This document shows positions 52,096-61,313 of a stretch of DNA of 64,000 nucleotides, piece after piece. The position numbers and the translations under genes are program-made. The notes beneath the pieces are model-generated. The model made no database searches. It was given only the letters and a program-made list of their open reading frames with translations, and was not told the origin of the DNA. The DNA comes from Candidatus Binatia bacterium. Lineage in GTDB: Bacteria; Desulfobacterota; Binatia; UBA9968. Positions within the stretch are counted from its first letter, which is position 1. Every line of letters begins with the position of its first letter. The stretch spans positions 16,894 through 80,893 of the forward strand of contig DASXUF010000012.1 of assembly GCA_036504975.1 (NCBI GenBank). The letters run 5' to 3'.

Positions 52096-53163
52096 ATGAG
52101 CAACAGAAAGAAAAAAGTGGTGGTGGCGATGAGCGGCGGTGTGGACAGCTCCGTCACGGCGGGCTTGCTCCTCGAGCAGGGTTACGACGTCGAGGGAGTC
52201 TCGCTGCGTTTGTGGGAAGAAGAGCGTCAGCGGCGCAGTTGCTCGGATCATCACGGCGCCGCCGACGTCGCGGCGCAGCTCGGAATTCTCCACACGCTGA
52301 TCGACGCGCGCTCCCGCTTCGCACAGTCGGTCGTGCGGCCGTTTGTCACAGATTATCTTGAAGGACGCACGCCTAATCCTTGCGTCGCCTGCAACCGGGA
52401 TTTCAAGCTCGGTGTTCTGCTCGATTGGGCTAAGGGGCGGGGCGCCGACTACGTTGCAACCGGACACTACGCCCGCCTAAGCCGCGACCCGGCGACCGGA
52501 CGGACCTCGCTTCTTCGCGGCGCGGACTGCAACAAAGACCAGTCGTATTTTCTCTTCGCGCTTTCTCAGGAGCAACTGTCGAGCACGCTCTTTCCTCTCG
52601 GCGACTTGCGCAAGAGCGAGGTGCGCGGCGTCGCCCGCCGTCTCGCCCTCTCGGTCGCGGAGCGGCCGGAAAGCCAGGATGTTTGTTTCGGCGACTATCG
52701 AAGCTTCGTCGAGTCTCTGGCGCACCCGGAAGAAATTCACGGCGGAAAGATCGTCGACCGTTCCGGAAAAGTGTTGGGACGTCACAAAGGACTACACCGC
52801 CTGACCATCGGCCAGCGGAAAGGATTGGGGATTTCTTCTCCGCGTCCGCTCTACGTTACGGAGATCGACGAGGCGACTCGGCGCGTGGTTGTCGGCGGAA
52901 AAGAGGAATTGAACTGTCTCGGGCTCGTCGCGCATTCTCTCAACTGGATCGAGCCGCCGGACGGCGATGAGTTCACGGCCGAGGTCCAGGTGCGCTATCG
53001 CTCGCCTGCGATTCCCTGCCGCATCCGCATCCGCGAAGATGGAGCCTGCGAGGCGCGTTTCGAGGAAGCCTTTCCCTCCGTCACGCCCGGCCAGGCGGCG
53101 GTGTTTTATCGGGGAGAAAGGGTGCTGGGCGGCGGATGGATCACGCGGGCAATTCAAGGATGA
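52096..53163 (+). CDS. mnmA: tRNA-specific 2-thiouridylase MnmA
   Basis: MnmA thiolates U34 of tRNA-Lys, -Glu and -Gln. With the start at 52096 it has 355 residues. The PP-loop SGGVDSS is at 13-19. The catalytic pair is Cys96 in RTPNPCVACN and Cys197 in SQDVCFGDY, and GHYARL and NKDQSYFLFALSQEQL match the family. Upstream in-frame ATGs at 52030-52078 would only add residues from the intergenic words. The stop codon lies at the start of another GGATGAA-word element (the final codons include CAA GGA TGA). Confidence 0.94.
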   Translation: MSNRKKKVVVAMSGGVDSSVTAGLLLEQGYDVEGVSLRLWEEERQRRSCSDHHGAADVAAQLGILHTLIDARSRFAQSVVRPFVTDYLEGRTPNPCVACNRDFKLGVLLDWAKGRGADYVATGHYARLSRDPATGRTSLLRGADCNKDQSYFLFALSQEQLSSTLFPLGDLRKSEVRGVARRLALSVAERPESQDVCFGDYRSFVESLAHPEEIHGGKIVDRSGKVLGRHKGLHRLTIGQRKGLGISSPRPLYVTEIDEATRRVVVGGKEELNCLGLVAHSLNWIEPPDGDEFTAEVQVRYRSPAIPCRIRIREDGACEARFEEAFPSVTPGQAAVFYRGERVLGGGWITRAIQG

Positions 53164-53235
53164 AAGCGGAAGGCTGAAAGATGAAGTGAATCCTATTACG
53201 GAATTCATCCTTCATCCCTCGTCCTTCATACTTCA
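53157..53235. repeat. GGATGAA-word inverted repeat at the mnmA/mtaB junction
   Basis: Arm 1 (53157-53188) repeats AAGGATGAAAGCGGAAGGCT and GAAAGATGAAG; arm 2 (53204-53235) repeats TTCATCCTTCATCCCTCGTC and CTTCATACTTCA. It fills the entire 75-base gap, and arm 1 includes the mnmA stop codon. Confidence 0.8.
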
Positions 53236-53238
53236 ATC

Positions 53239-54540
53239 ATGCGAATCGCCATCACGACCCTCGGCTGCAAGATCAATCAATACGACTCCGCGGTGATTCA
53301 ATCCCGCCTGGAAGAGGCGCGTCACTCGTTCGTTCCGTTCGAGGAGGCGGCGGATTTTTACATCGTCAACGCCTGCACCGTGACCGACCGCGCGGACTGG
53401 GAAGCGCGCCAGCTCGTTCGGAAGGCCAAACGGCGGAGCCCGGCGGCGCGCGTGCTCGTGACCGGTTGCTACGCGCAGGTGAAACCGCAGGAGGTCGCCG
53501 AGGTCCCCGGCGTGGATTTCGTCGTCGGGCTGAATCGTCTGGGCGATCTGCTGCGCTTCGTCGATCATGCGGAGCCACTGGCCGATGCCGAAAGAGTCGC
53601 CGTGGGCGAAGTGAAAAGGGAGCGCGGCGTTCCGGTGCTGGGCGCGCGAGCCCTGCCCGGTCACACCCGGGCATTCTTGAAAATTCAGGAGGGATGCAAC
53701 TACTCCTGCACTTATTGCATCATACCGACCGCGCGCGGCCTGAGTCGCAGCGTTCCGCCTGAAGACATCATACGCGAGATTCGCGCGCTCGCGGAGCGCG
53801 GCTTCGTCGAGATCGTGCTCACGGGAATTCACCTTGGCGGCTACGGCCACGATCTTGATCCCAAGATGGACCTGACTGCGCTGCTGGAGATCATCCTCGA
53901 AAAAAGTCCGATCCGCCGCCTTCGGCTTAGCTCGCTCGACCCGCGCGAGGTTCCAGAGCGGCTGCTAGGGCTCATGGCGCAGTCGAAAATCCTCTGTCCC
54001 CACCTTCACGTCTGCGCGCAGGCGGGCGACGACCGCATCTTGAAGCAGATGCGCCGTAATTATGACACGGCGTACTACCGCGACATTGTCGCCAAGGCGC
54101 GCGCGCTGCTGCCCGACGCCGCCTTGGGGAGCGATATCATCGTCGGTTTTCCCGCTGAGACCGACGAGAGCTTCGAGCGCCAGTTGGAATTTTTCGACTC
54201 GCTTCCGTTGACCTACTTTCACGTCTTTCCCTACTCGATCCGCTCCGCCACGGTGGCGGCTTCGCTTCCCGACCATCTTCCGAACGCTGTCAAAAAAGAG
54301 CGCGCGAGAAGAATGCGAGAGCTGGGGACACGCAAGAAGAGGGAATTCTATCATCGTTTTCTCGGCCGGCGGGTTTCGGTGCTCGTCGAGGGCGACTCGA
54401 ACGTTGCGGGTGCTCGCCGCGGCTACAGCAGAAACTATCTGCCGGTCTCCGTGCGTGGCGACGCGCGGGTGAATGAAGAAGTGGAGGTCGCAATCGAAGA
54501 GCTGGAAAACGGATCGCTCGTCGGCCAAGCCATGAACTAA
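53239..54540 (+). CDS. mtaB: tRNA t6A methylthiotransferase MtaB
   Basis: MtaB adds a methylthio group to t6A37 of tRNA. It is a radical-SAM enzyme with two Fe-S clusters. The N-terminal methylthiotransferase domain has cysteines 10, 46 and 77 (TTLGCKINQYDS, NACTVTDRAD, TGCYAQ). The radical-SAM motif is C-x3-C-x2-C at 153, 157 and 160 in EGCNYSCTYC. A TRAM-like domain occupies the C-terminal ~65 residues. The NACTVT and CKxNQ pattern favours MtaB over MiaB or RimO. The t6A substrate fits the nearby tsaE. Confidence 0.93.
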   Translation: MRIAITTLGCKINQYDSAVIQSRLEEARHSFVPFEEAADFYIVNACTVTDRADWEARQLVRKAKRRSPAARVLVTGCYAQVKPQEVAEVPGVDFVVGLNRLGDLLRFVDHAEPLADAERVAVGEVKRERGVPVLGARALPGHTRAFLKIQEGCNYSCTYCIIPTARGLSRSVPPEDIIREIRALAERGFVEIVLTGIHLGGYGHDLDPKMDLTALLEIILEKSPIRRLRLSSLDPREVPERLLGLMAQSKILCPHLHVCAQAGDDRILKQMRRNYDTAYYRDIVAKARALLPDAALGSDIIVGFPAETDESFERQLEFFDSLPLTYFHVFPYSIRSATVAASLPDHLPNAVKKERARRMRELGTRKKREFYHRFLGRRVSVLVEGDSNVAGARRGYSRNYLPVSVRGDARVNEEVEVAIEELENGSLVGQAMN

Positions 54541-54599
54541 ATTTTCGATTTTCGATTGCCGATTTTAGATTGAGAATCGAAAATCCAAAATCTAAAATT
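54541..54599. repeat. GATTTTCGATT-word inverted repeat at the mtaB/rnc junction
   Basis: Arm 1 (54541-54572) reads ATTTTCGATTTTCGATTGCC and GATTTTAGATTG; arm 2 (54576-54599) reads AATCGAAAATCCAAAATCTA and AAAT. It begins directly after the mtaB stop and nearly fills the 72-base gap. It is markedly AT-rich in a GC-rich region. Confidence 0.82.
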
Positions 54600-54612
54600 C
54601 TTCAGGTGCGTC

Positions 54613-55305
54613 GTGGATAACGATCTGCAATTATCCCTGCTGCAGAAGCAGTTGGGATACAGGTTCAAAGACTCAGCTCTCCTATTGCGTTGTCTAACTC
54701 ACATCTCCTACGGCCGGGGCAAGGCAGACGGTCACAACGAGACGCTCGAATTTCTCGGCGACGCCGTGCTGGACCTCGCCGTGAGCGATCTCCTCATGCG
54801 CCGGTTTCCCGAAAAAAGCGAGGGTGACCTGTCGAAGATGCGGGCTTCGCTGGTGAACGCCGCTACTCTGGCGGAGAAGGCGACCGATCTCCGTCTCGGA
54901 GATTTGCTGCGCATGGGCAAGGGCGAGGAACGGAGCGGCGGCAGAAAAAAGAAGTCGATTCTCGCGGGCGCCTTCGAGGCGCTTCTCGGCGCGATTTATT
55001 GGGACGGCGGCTATGAGCCGGCGCGCAGCGTCGTCGAGCGGTATTTTGCGCCCGGCATCGAGGAGACCAAGCTGGGACAGCAGGATTACAAGACGCGACT
55101 CCAGGAAATCAGCCAGATGCTGTTCCACGAGCCGCCGGTTTACAAGCTCATAGGCGAGACCGGCCCCGATCACGAAAAGCGCTTCGTCACGGAGATCGCC
55201 GTCGGCGGCAAAGTGCTGGGCCGCGGCGAGGGCAGGAGTAAAAAACAGGCGGAGCAAGAGGCCGCCGGCAAAGCGCTCGAAGGGTTGCAGAAAACTTCTA
55301 CTTAA
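54613..55305 (+). CDS. rnc: ribonuclease III
   Basis: RNase III cleaves double-stranded RNA in rRNA maturation and mRNA decay. The 230-residue protein starts at GTG 54613. The signature NETLEFLGDAVLD is at 42-54, and the second acidic cluster lies in KKSILAGAFEALLGAIYWDG. A double-stranded-RNA-binding domain occupies ~155-228 (DYKTRLQEISQMLFHEPPVY to RSKKQAEQEAAGKALEGLQ). It is the last plus-strand gene of the housekeeping cluster and ends 30 bases from a convergent gene. The many stem-loops in the cluster upstream are possible substrates, which is speculation. Confidence 0.95.
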   Translation: MDNDLQLSLLQKQLGYRFKDSALLLRCLTHISYGRGKADGHNETLEFLGDAVLDLAVSDLLMRRFPEKSEGDLSKMRASLVNAATLAEKATDLRLGDLLRMGKGEERSGGRKKKSILAGAFEALLGAIYWDGGYEPARSVVERYFAPGIEETKLGQQDYKTRLQEISQMLFHEPPVYKLIGETGPDHEKRFVTEIAVGGKVLGRGEGRSKKQAEQEAAGKALEGLQKTST

Positions 55306-55335
55306 TCTCCGGGGGTGATCAAACCGTCCGCCAGC

Positions 55336-55638
55336 TCACGCTTCCCCGACTTCGTGAAGCATTTTTTCTTCCACCATCGGCCCTGCTCTCCGTTTCTTTC
55401 TCCGATCGAGCGCCAGGGCAAGCAGAGGGATAAGCAACGAGCCTCCGGGGAGCGAGAAGACGAGAAGCACGGGGACGGTCTGCGACAACGATTTGAGGTG
55501 AGCTTTGATCTCGGCTCTTTCTTCTTTGGTCCACCTCTCTCCCGTGTTGCGGCGCTTGGTGAGGAGTCGCATGAACCCCCTGATCTCCAGGGCTTCACGG
55601 AGGATCGCCGCTCTCAATCTATAAAAAAGTCGGTTCAT
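55336..55638 (-). CDS. LETM1-like domain small membrane protein
   Basis: A 100-residue protein. LLTKRRNTGERWTKEERAEI then KAHLKSLSQTVPVLLVFSLP and GGSLLIPLLALALDRRKKRR match the short bacterial LETM1-like proteins. They have a helical region followed by one membrane helix (about residues 55-77) and a basic end. The function in bacteria is not established; mitochondrial LETM1 is involved in ion exchange. The ATG at 55638 has no strong ribosome-binding site. It lies just after the truncated oxygenase-like gene on the same strand. Confidence 0.7.
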   Translation of the reverse strand: MNRLFYRLRAAILREALEIRGFMRLLTKRRNTGERWTKEERAEIKAHLKSLSQTVPVLLVFSLPGGSLLIPLLALALDRRKKRRAGPMVEEKMLHEVGEA

Positions 55639-55714
55639 CGCGGATAAGACGCTCGTCAGTGCCCGTGTTCTCCGGACCGATTCATAAGATAGTCCTCCCG
55701 GAAAAATCTTTGCG

Positions 55715-56131
55715 CTAAAGTTTTCTCGCTTCGAGCTTTCCGTCGTAGCCGAAATGATTGACGAGGATGTGGCTCATCTGGCAGCCGTGACGCATCTCTT
55801 CGCGCATGACGCGAAGCAGGCACTGATGGTCATGAGCGCTGGGCGCGGTGTCGAGCAGGTTCCGCTGTTGCTCCGAGGAAGCGAACTCGGTGTCGCCCTG
55901 ATAGACGATCAGATGGAGCAGGGCGTCGCGCATGTCCTGCGTTGGGACCTGCAAGATGTTGTCCCATTTTCTCCCGCCGGCGAATTCGCCGAACTCGATC
56001 TCGGGGTGGGTCCCGCCGTCATAAAGCGCGTCGAACTTGAAATCTTTGACGAGCGAGCCGTCGAAGCCGATGTCCTTTTGCCATTTGCGGAACAGGTCGG
56101 TCCAGTCGTCGAAGGTTGCAAGTTTGCCCAT
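55715..56131 (-). pseudogene. truncated BoxB/PaaA-like diiron oxygenase gene (N-terminal third)
   Basis: A 138-residue frame: MGKLATFDDWTDLFRKWQKD, then IEFGEFAGGRKWDNILQVPT and LLHLIVYQGDTEFASSEQQR, ending REEMRHGCQMSHILVNHFGY and DGKLEARKL. This matches the N-terminal part of phenylacetyl-CoA/benzoyl-CoA epoxidase catalytic subunits, with one E-x2-H iron-ligand motif (EEMRH). Full-length proteins are over 300 residues; the second ligand set is missing and the next 75 bases do not continue the homology. AAGGAGG precedes the ATG. It is a truncated gene, or less likely a small stand-alone ferritin-like protein. Confidence 0.7.
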
Positions 56132-56433
56132 GAAGCGCCTCCTTGTTGTTTTGGCCGCGAGATAGAGCAGCTTCCATGCCAGGCATTTCTCTAGGATTTC
56201 TTGACTAAATCGGAAAGACCAAGGTGGGCGCTTCTTAAAACTGAGAAAAAAGCGGTCCGCCGTTCCTACTTCTCGGACTTCCCAAAGAGGCCGGGGTCGT
56301 TTGAGCCGCTGATTTCCTCGCTTTTTTCCTGGCACGTCCATTGCTCAAAGGTATTTCCGAGAGCGAAAATATTCCGTTCGCATGAGAATGGAATCGGACG
56401 ATGACGAAGGCGAATCAAGAAAGGAGAGAGACC
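56132..56433. other. divergent intergenic region
   Basis: A 302-base gap between the truncated oxygenase (minus) and the ferritin-like genes (plus). Apart from the two ribosome-binding sites at its ends (AAGGAGG for the minus gene, AAGGAGAGA for the plus gene) I see no gene, strong hairpin or confident promoter. It must hold both promoters if the flanking genes are expressed. Confidence 0.5.
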
Positions 56434-56949
56434 ATGGAAGGCATTCCAGAATTATATGCCATCTACGGCGAGAAGGCGTTAGGGACCGAGCCGCCGGCGA
56501 TCTCGGAAGTCGAGCGCTTGACCAACGAGTTCGAGGCGCACGAAAGCGAGGAGGGGAAGTTTCTCGCGCAATACAAAGACGTGGCCGGCAAGACCAAAAA
56601 CGGGATGATCAAATTCCTCCTTCAGATGATCATCTCCGACGAGGAAAAGCACCAGGCGGTCACCCGCGCGATGGCCTCCACTCTCAAGGGAGATCTCAAC
56701 TGGACCCATCCCGACGACGCCCTTCGCGGGCTCTACAACCCGGTCGAGGAAAAAGACCAGCTACTCCGGCTCACCGAGGATTTCATCCGGGTCGAGAAGC
56801 AGGGGATCAAGGAGTACAGGGAGCTGATCAAATCGAGCCGGGGTTATTATCGCGATCTCTTTGTCTTGCTCTTGGAGTCCATGGTCCACGACTCGGAGAA
56901 GCACATCAAGATCCTCGAATTTCTGCGCGAGAGGTTGAGGGAAGCGTAA
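56434..56949 (+). CDS. ferritin-like diiron-fold protein, first of a pair
   Basis: A 171-residue helical protein. E-x2-H motifs occur in IISDEEKHQAVTRAM and MVHDSEKHIKILEFL, with acidic residues in TNEFEAHESEEGKFL and FIRVEKQGIKEYREL. That is the four-helix pattern of ferritin-like or rubrerythrin-type proteins. The start at 56434 is supported by AAGGAGAGAG 4-13 bases upstream; an ATG at 56401 lacks a site. The second ferritin-like gene begins 4 bases after the stop. Metal storage or peroxide reduction is the family role; which applies is unknown. Confidence 0.78.
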   Translation: MEGIPELYAIYGEKALGTEPPAISEVERLTNEFEAHESEEGKFLAQYKDVAGKTKNGMIKFLLQMIISDEEKHQAVTRAMASTLKGDLNWTHPDDALRGLYNPVEEKDQLLRLTEDFIRVEKQGIKEYRELIKSSRGYYRDLFVLLLESMVHDSEKHIKILEFLRERLREA

Positions 56950-56953
56950 GCGC

Positions 56954-57454
56954 ATGATTCGTGAGGATTTCGATCCGCTGGCGGGATTTTCCGAGATCGA
57001 GCGGCTCGTCTCCAAGATCTATCTGCGATTCTCCCATCTCTTTTTCGACCGGCCCGCGCTGAGGGAATTCTGGTGGGAGATGGGCCTCGAGGAGGAGCAG
57101 CATGCGTCGATTCTGCTCGCTTGCAAGGCGTTGATCGATAATTACGAGGACGAGGAGCTGGATCCCTCCGTCACTCAGGAGAAGGCGAGCGAGCTAAAAG
57201 AAAAGCTCTCCACTTTTCTGCGCCAGGGCACGCCGTCGCTGACGGTCGAGGAAGCCTTCCAGATCGCCGTGGAGATTGAGACCTCGGAGATCGACGTCAT
57301 TTACAGTAAGCTCTTGCAGCTCGGCGGACCGAAGATCGCCCAGACGATGCAGAATCTCGGCGTGCCGGCGAGCGTCCAGCGGCAAAAGCTAAAGGCCGCG
57401 CTCCGGCGCTACAGCAGCGATGCAAAACTGCTCGCGGAAGCCGAGCGGCTTTGA
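56954..57454 (+). CDS. ferritin-like/rubrerythrin-like protein, second of a pair
   Basis: A 166-residue helical protein with FWWEMGLEEEQHASILLACK (E-x6-E-x2-H pattern) in the first helical pair and EEAFQIAVEIETSEIDVIYS in the second, consistent with a ferritin-like diiron fold. No rubredoxin domain is present. It is coupled to the preceding ferritin-like gene. Both lie between the oxygenase remnant and a sigma-54 regulatory pair transcribed convergently. Confidence 0.72.
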   Translation: MIREDFDPLAGFSEIERLVSKIYLRFSHLFFDRPALREFWWEMGLEEEQHASILLACKALIDNYEDEELDPSVTQEKASELKEKLSTFLRQGTPSLTVEEAFQIAVEIETSEIDVIYSKLLQLGGPKIAQTMQNLGVPASVQRQKLKAALRRYSSDAKLLAEAERL

Positions 57455-57520
57455 CGCCCCCATTCCACTTTTTCAATCAAGAGCCGGCAATCTTTCCGTC
57501 CCTTGAGGCATGCGGGAATT

Positions 57521-58885
57521 TCAGGGGGAATCCGCATTGCTGAGTCCGTATTTTTTTAGCTTGTAGCGGAGCGCGCGTTCGCTCAAGCCGAGCATTTCCG
57601 CCGCTCGGGTCTGAACGCCGCCGGCCCGGACGAGCGCCCCCCGGATCATCCGCCGCTCCACTCCTTCCACCGCCGCCGGGAGGCTCGCCTGCCCGCTCTC
57701 CGCTTCCTCGAGCCCTTGCGTGCTTAGCGGCAGGTCGGCTTCTCCGATCACATCGTCTCTCGTGAGCACCACCGCTCTCTCGATAATATTCTCGAGCTCG
57801 CGGACGTTCCCCGGATAGTCATAGCGTAGAAGCGCTTCGCGCGCCTCGCTCGTGAGACCGCGAATGGCCTTGCGGTTCTTCTCGGCAAAGACGCGGAGAA
57901 AATGATCCATCAGCAACGGCAGATCTTCCCGCCGTTCCCTCAAAGGAGGGAGAACGACGGTGACGACGTTCAGCCGGTAGTAGAGATCCTCGCGGAATTG
58001 ACCCGCCTTGACGAGCGCCTCGAGATTTCGATGCGTTGCGGCGATAATTCGCACGTCGACCCGGATCGGCTTGCTGGAGCCCAGCCGCTCGAACTCTCTC
58101 TCTTGAAGAACCCGAAGGAGTTTTGCTTGAAGCGGTAACGAAAGATCGCCGATCTCGTCGAGAAAAAGCGTGCCGCCGTCGGCCGACTCGAAGCGCCCTT
58201 TGCGCGCGGCCACCGCTCCCGTAAACGCGCCCTTCTCGTGGCCGAACAGCTCCGACTCCAGCAGCGTCTCCGGCAGAGCCGCGCAGTTCACCCGGATCAG
58301 CGGCGCCGATGCGCGCGGGCCGGCATAGTGAATGGCCTTGGCGATGAGTTCCTTTCCCGTGCCGCTCTCGCCGCGAATCAAAACCGTTGCCTCGCTCGGC
58401 GCTACCCGCCGCACCAGAGAGAGAACCTCGATCATCCTGCCGCTTTCGCCGATGATTCCCTCGATCCGGTGGCTTCTCTCCAACGCCTCACGGAGGTCGC
58501 GGTTTTCCGAGAGCAGGCGGCGGCGTTCTTTGACCTGAGCGATCCGGTACAGCAGCTCGTCCAGATTGACCGGCTTGGTGACGTAATCCACCGCGCCGGC
58601 TTTGATCGCCGCGACCGCGGTCTCGACGGTCCCATAGGCCGTGATCACGATGGCCGACGCTTCGGGATTGACGGCGCGGAGCGCCTTCACGAGTTCCAAA
58701 CCCGACATGTCGGGCATTCTTTGGTCCGTCAAAACCAGGTCGATGGGCTCGGCGCGAAATATCTCCAGGGCCTTCTTCGCGCTGGCGGCAAGGACCGTGG
58801 CGAAGCCCTGCTTTTTGAGAAAGCCTTCGATAAGCTCAAGTTGGGTCGGCTCGTCATCGACCACGAGAATTTGAAAAGGGTCCAC
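57521..58885 (-). CDS. NtrC-family sigma-54-dependent response regulator
   Basis: A 454-residue regulator. The receiver domain (1-120) has Asp10-Asp11, phospho-acceptor Asp54, Thr82 and Lys104. The AAA+ domain (~143-380) has Walker A GESGTGKE at 172-179 and the sigma-54 contact loop GAFTGA at 219-224. A Fis-type helix-turn-helix ends the protein ([20 protein letters not shown]). It activates sigma-54 promoters once phosphorylated. The partner kinase gene lies immediately upstream with a 3-base gap. Targets are not identifiable from the window. Confidence 0.95.
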   Translation of the reverse strand: MDPFQILVVDDEPTQLELIEGFLKKQGFATVLAASAKKALEIFRAEPIDLVLTDQRMPDMSGLELVKALRAVNPEASAIVITAYGTVETAVAAIKAGAVDYVTKPVNLDELLYRIAQVKERRRLLSENRDLREALERSHRIEGIIGESGRMIEVLSLVRRVAPSEATVLIRGESGTGKELIAKAIHYAGPRASAPLIRVNCAALPETLLESELFGHEKGAFTGAVAARKGRFESADGGTLFLDEIGDLSLPLQAKLLRVLQEREFERLGSSKPIRVDVRIIAATHRNLEALVKAGQFREDLYYRLNVVTVVLPPLRERREDLPLLMDHFLRVFAEKNRKAIRGLTSEAREALLRYDYPGNVRELENIIERAVVLTRDDVIGEADLPLSTQGLEEAESGQASLPAAVEGVERRMIRGALVRAGGVQTRAAEMLGLSERALRYKLKKYGLSNADSP

Positions 58886-58888
58886 CGT

Positions 58889-60634
58889 TTACCTCTGAGC
58901 ATTCCCGAGAGGAAGGGAAACCTGGAACCGGCTGCCGCGGCCGACTTCGCTCTCGGCGGTCAATTTTCCACCGTGCGCTTCCACGATCCTCCGGGCGATG
59001 ACGAGACCCAGGCCGGAACCTCTGGTCTTCGTGGTAAAGTAGGGCTCGAAAATCCGTGGAAGGACTTCTTTCGGAATGCCGGCTCCGTTATCCGTAACTG
59101 CGAGAATCAAATCTCCGCGCGCTTCCTTCGCCTCTAGTGTCAACCGGCCTCCGTCGGGCATGGCCTGGACGCCGTTGAGAACAAGGTTCAGCAGGACCTG
59201 TTTGAAATAATTTCGGTCCACTCTCGCGCTCGGGAGATCGGAAGACGCGACGACGTCGATTTTTACCTTCGCCGATTCGGCGTCGCTTTCGGCTAGCGCG
59301 GCCAGATCCTGAAGCAGCGCGTCGAGCCGCACGTCTTCAGGCTTGAGCTCCAGAGGACGCGCGAGCGAAAGGAATTCCTCGACGATCGAGTTCAACCGCG
59401 CCACCTCGCCGCGCATCAGCTCTATGAAGCGGGCGTACTCCCCCTCGTCCTCGGTCGGGTGGAACTCCCCTTTGAGGCGCTGAAGACCCATCGAGACGGA
59501 ATTCAGAGGGTTTCTGATCTCGTGCGCGACCGTCGCCGCCAGGTCGCCCAAGGCCGAGAGATGTTCCCGGCGCGCCACCTCGGCCTGCAGCGCGCTTATT
59601 TCCCGCATGTGAGAGTGTTGGTTATAAAAAATCACCGCCATCCCCAGAATCCCCACGGTAAGAATAGCCAAGCCTAGAACGAGAATCGATCTCAGGCTGT
59701 TGCGCCACGCCTGCTCCACCGGAGCCAGGGAGAGTCCGATCTTCAGGAAGCCGAGCGTCGAGCCGTTCAAGCGAATCGGCTTGACGATCTCATAGTCGCG
59801 CTTTCCGCCCTCGAATTCGACGATGCGACTGAGCTCCCGGCCGTCGGAGCCGGCTTGCAAGACGAACGGGTCGGTTTCCTTTTGATCCAAGAAAGCCCGG
59901 TCCGTATGCGCGACGACTTTGAGATCGCCGTCGAGGAGCGCGACGTAGTCGATATCCGACTGGCGTCCCAGCTCCTCGATCTGCCGCTGAACTCCGATCT
60001 CGTTTTTGAAGTTGAGAATATAGCCGGCGTCGGCGTGGACGGCGATTACGCCCGGAAAACTCCGCGCGCCGACGGCGACGCCGAAGACGCTCCCTTCCCA
60101 AAACTTTTTCTCCTTCAGCCGCGGCGGAAGCTCCTCGGAGTTTTCTTTTCGCTGCATGGGAAGCGGCCAATGTCTTCCCCACATGAACATTCTGAACGGC
60201 GGCGTGGGAGGAAAGTTTCCCTCGCCGCGTTGCGCAAACATCCGCTCCCTCATCTCCGCGGGCGTCTTGGGTGGCAGCGGCGGCTGCCAGGGCCGCCCCT
60301 GATCGTCCAGAAGCTCCACCTTCTGAAGGCGGTTCATCGAGCTCAGGTTTTTGAGAAAGTCCTGATCCACTGCGCCGGAGCTGAGAAGCTGGTCGATGAG
60401 CCGCGCGTTGTCCAGCAGCCGCTGGCCGATCTGCTCTTCGAGGAGCGAATTTCCCAGGATCGCGTTCCTGGCGCCGGTTTCTATGGCCTCGGCAAGCGCC
60501 GCGCCCTTGGCCTCGGTCTGGCGCATGAGCTCGCCGCGGAGCCGCCGGCTCTCAGAGAAGGCGTAGGCGGAGACCAGAGCAAGAAGAAGAACGGCCGAGG
60601 CGAGGAAGTAGCGGGGTAGGAAAATTTTCTTCAT
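58889..60634 (-). CDS. membrane sensor histidine kinase (NtrB/ZraS-like)
   Basis: A 581-residue kinase. Two membrane helices (about 9-25 and 314-337) flank a ~290-residue periplasmic sensor region with a proline/methionine/arginine-rich segment ([20 protein letters not shown]), an unusual composition. The dimerisation domain has His371 in [20 protein letters not shown]. The ATPase domain has [12 protein letters not shown] (N box), VTDNGAGIP (G1) and [18 protein letters not shown] (G2). It is cotranscribed with the sigma-54 regulator. The two small exported proteins upstream on the same strand could be part of the stimulus pathway, which is inference. Confidence 0.93.
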   Translation of the reverse strand: MKKIFLPRYFLASAVLLLALVSAYAFSESRRLRGELMRQTEAKGAALAEAIETGARNAILGNSLLEEQIGQRLLDNARLIDQLLSSGAVDQDFLKNLSSMNRLQKVELLDDQGRPWQPPLPPKTPAEMRERMFAQRGEGNFPPTPPFRMFMWGRHWPLPMQRKENSEELPPRLKEKKFWEGSVFGVAVGARSFPGVIAVHADAGYILNFKNEIGVQRQIEELGRQSDIDYVALLDGDLKVVAHTDRAFLDQKETDPFVLQAGSDGRELSRIVEFEGGKRDYEIVKPIRLNGSTLGFLKIGLSLAPVEQAWRNSLRSILVLGLAILTVGILGMAVIFYNQHSHMREISALQAEVARREHLSALGDLAATVAHEIRNPLNSVSMGLQRLKGEFHPTEDEGEYARFIELMRGEVARLNSIVEEFLSLARPLELKPEDVRLDALLQDLAALAESDAESAKVKIDVVASSDLPSARVDRNYFKQVLLNLVLNGVQAMPDGGRLTLEAKEARGDLILAVTDNGAGIPKEVLPRIFEPYFTTKTRGSGLGLVIARRIVEAHGGKLTAESEVGRGSRFQVSLPLGNAQR

Positions 60635-60684
60635 GACCGGCGAACATTGTAGAAGCGGCGGTTTATTCGGCCGCCTTTGGCTCT

Positions 60685-61209
60685 TCAGTGCATATGCTCG
60701 ACGGCGTGGCGTCCGTGATCGGAGAGCTGGGCGTCGAACCAGCGATGGATCGCCGCGACGAGTTTCGGATCTTTCGCTTGATAACGAATCTCCGCGCCGT
60801 CGGGCAAAGCCGCGTAACGCACGGCGATTTTCGCCGCGCCCGCTTTCAACTCGGTCAAGCCCGGCATGTCCGCGCCGTGAATTTTGGCCGGGTCGGAAAA
60901 GTCTCCTTTGCGAAACCTCACCGCCTCTTCTTTCAGGTGGGCCTGTATCAAGGCGATCTGCTTTTTATTCGATGGGTCCTTCACGACTACTTTCTGCAAG
61001 CCGCCGTCATCGAGTGTCTGAAACACGTGCATCGTTTGTTCGAGATCGAACGGCATTACCTGCGCGCCTCGCCCGGCGACTTCATCTTGGCGAGTTTGAG
61101 CCGGTAACATTGCCGTCTTGTAAAAAACAGTCGTCCCTAGCGCGAGAAGAAGCGGGACAAGCAAAATAGTTTTTTGCGCTCTCGTGGAATCTGTGCCGTT
61201 GAGTTTCAT
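60685..61209 (-). CDS. exported/anchored protein of unknown function
   Basis: A 174-residue protein with one N-terminal membrane helix (residues ~14-34) and an extracytoplasmic part. Its pattern, [40 protein letters not shown] and [20 protein letters not shown], is that of a conserved family I have seen mislabelled as aspartate carbamoyltransferase; no carbamoyltransferase motif is present. The end is histidine-rich ([16 protein letters not shown]) and may bind metal. It lies 50 bases upstream of the kinase gene on the same strand. Confidence 0.65.
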   Translation of the reverse strand: MKLNGTDSTRAQKTILLVPLLLALGTTVFYKTAMLPAQTRQDEVAGRGAQVMPFDLEQTMHVFQTLDDGGLQKVVVKDPSNKKQIALIQAHLKEEAVRFRKGDFSDPAKIHGADMPGLTELKAGAAKIAVRYAALPDGAEIRYQAKDPKLVAAIHRWFDAQLSDHGRHAVEHMH

Positions 61210-61255
61210 AGAATCCGTCTCTATTTCTATCTCCCTTTACTGGACGATGCAAAAC

Positions 61256-61285
61256 GACCCCCGAGCGATGTTTGCGCCGGGGGTC
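61256..61285 (-). terminator. rho-independent-type hairpin
   Basis: GACCCCCG (61256-61263) and CGGGGGTC (61278-61285) form a perfect 8-bp stem with a 14-base loop. On the minus strand it lies 28 bases after the stop of the 61314-61685 gene and is followed by GTTTTG. Confidence 0.65.
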
Positions 61286-61313
61286 GCCGCATTTACGCGG
61301 TGACGCTATTTAG

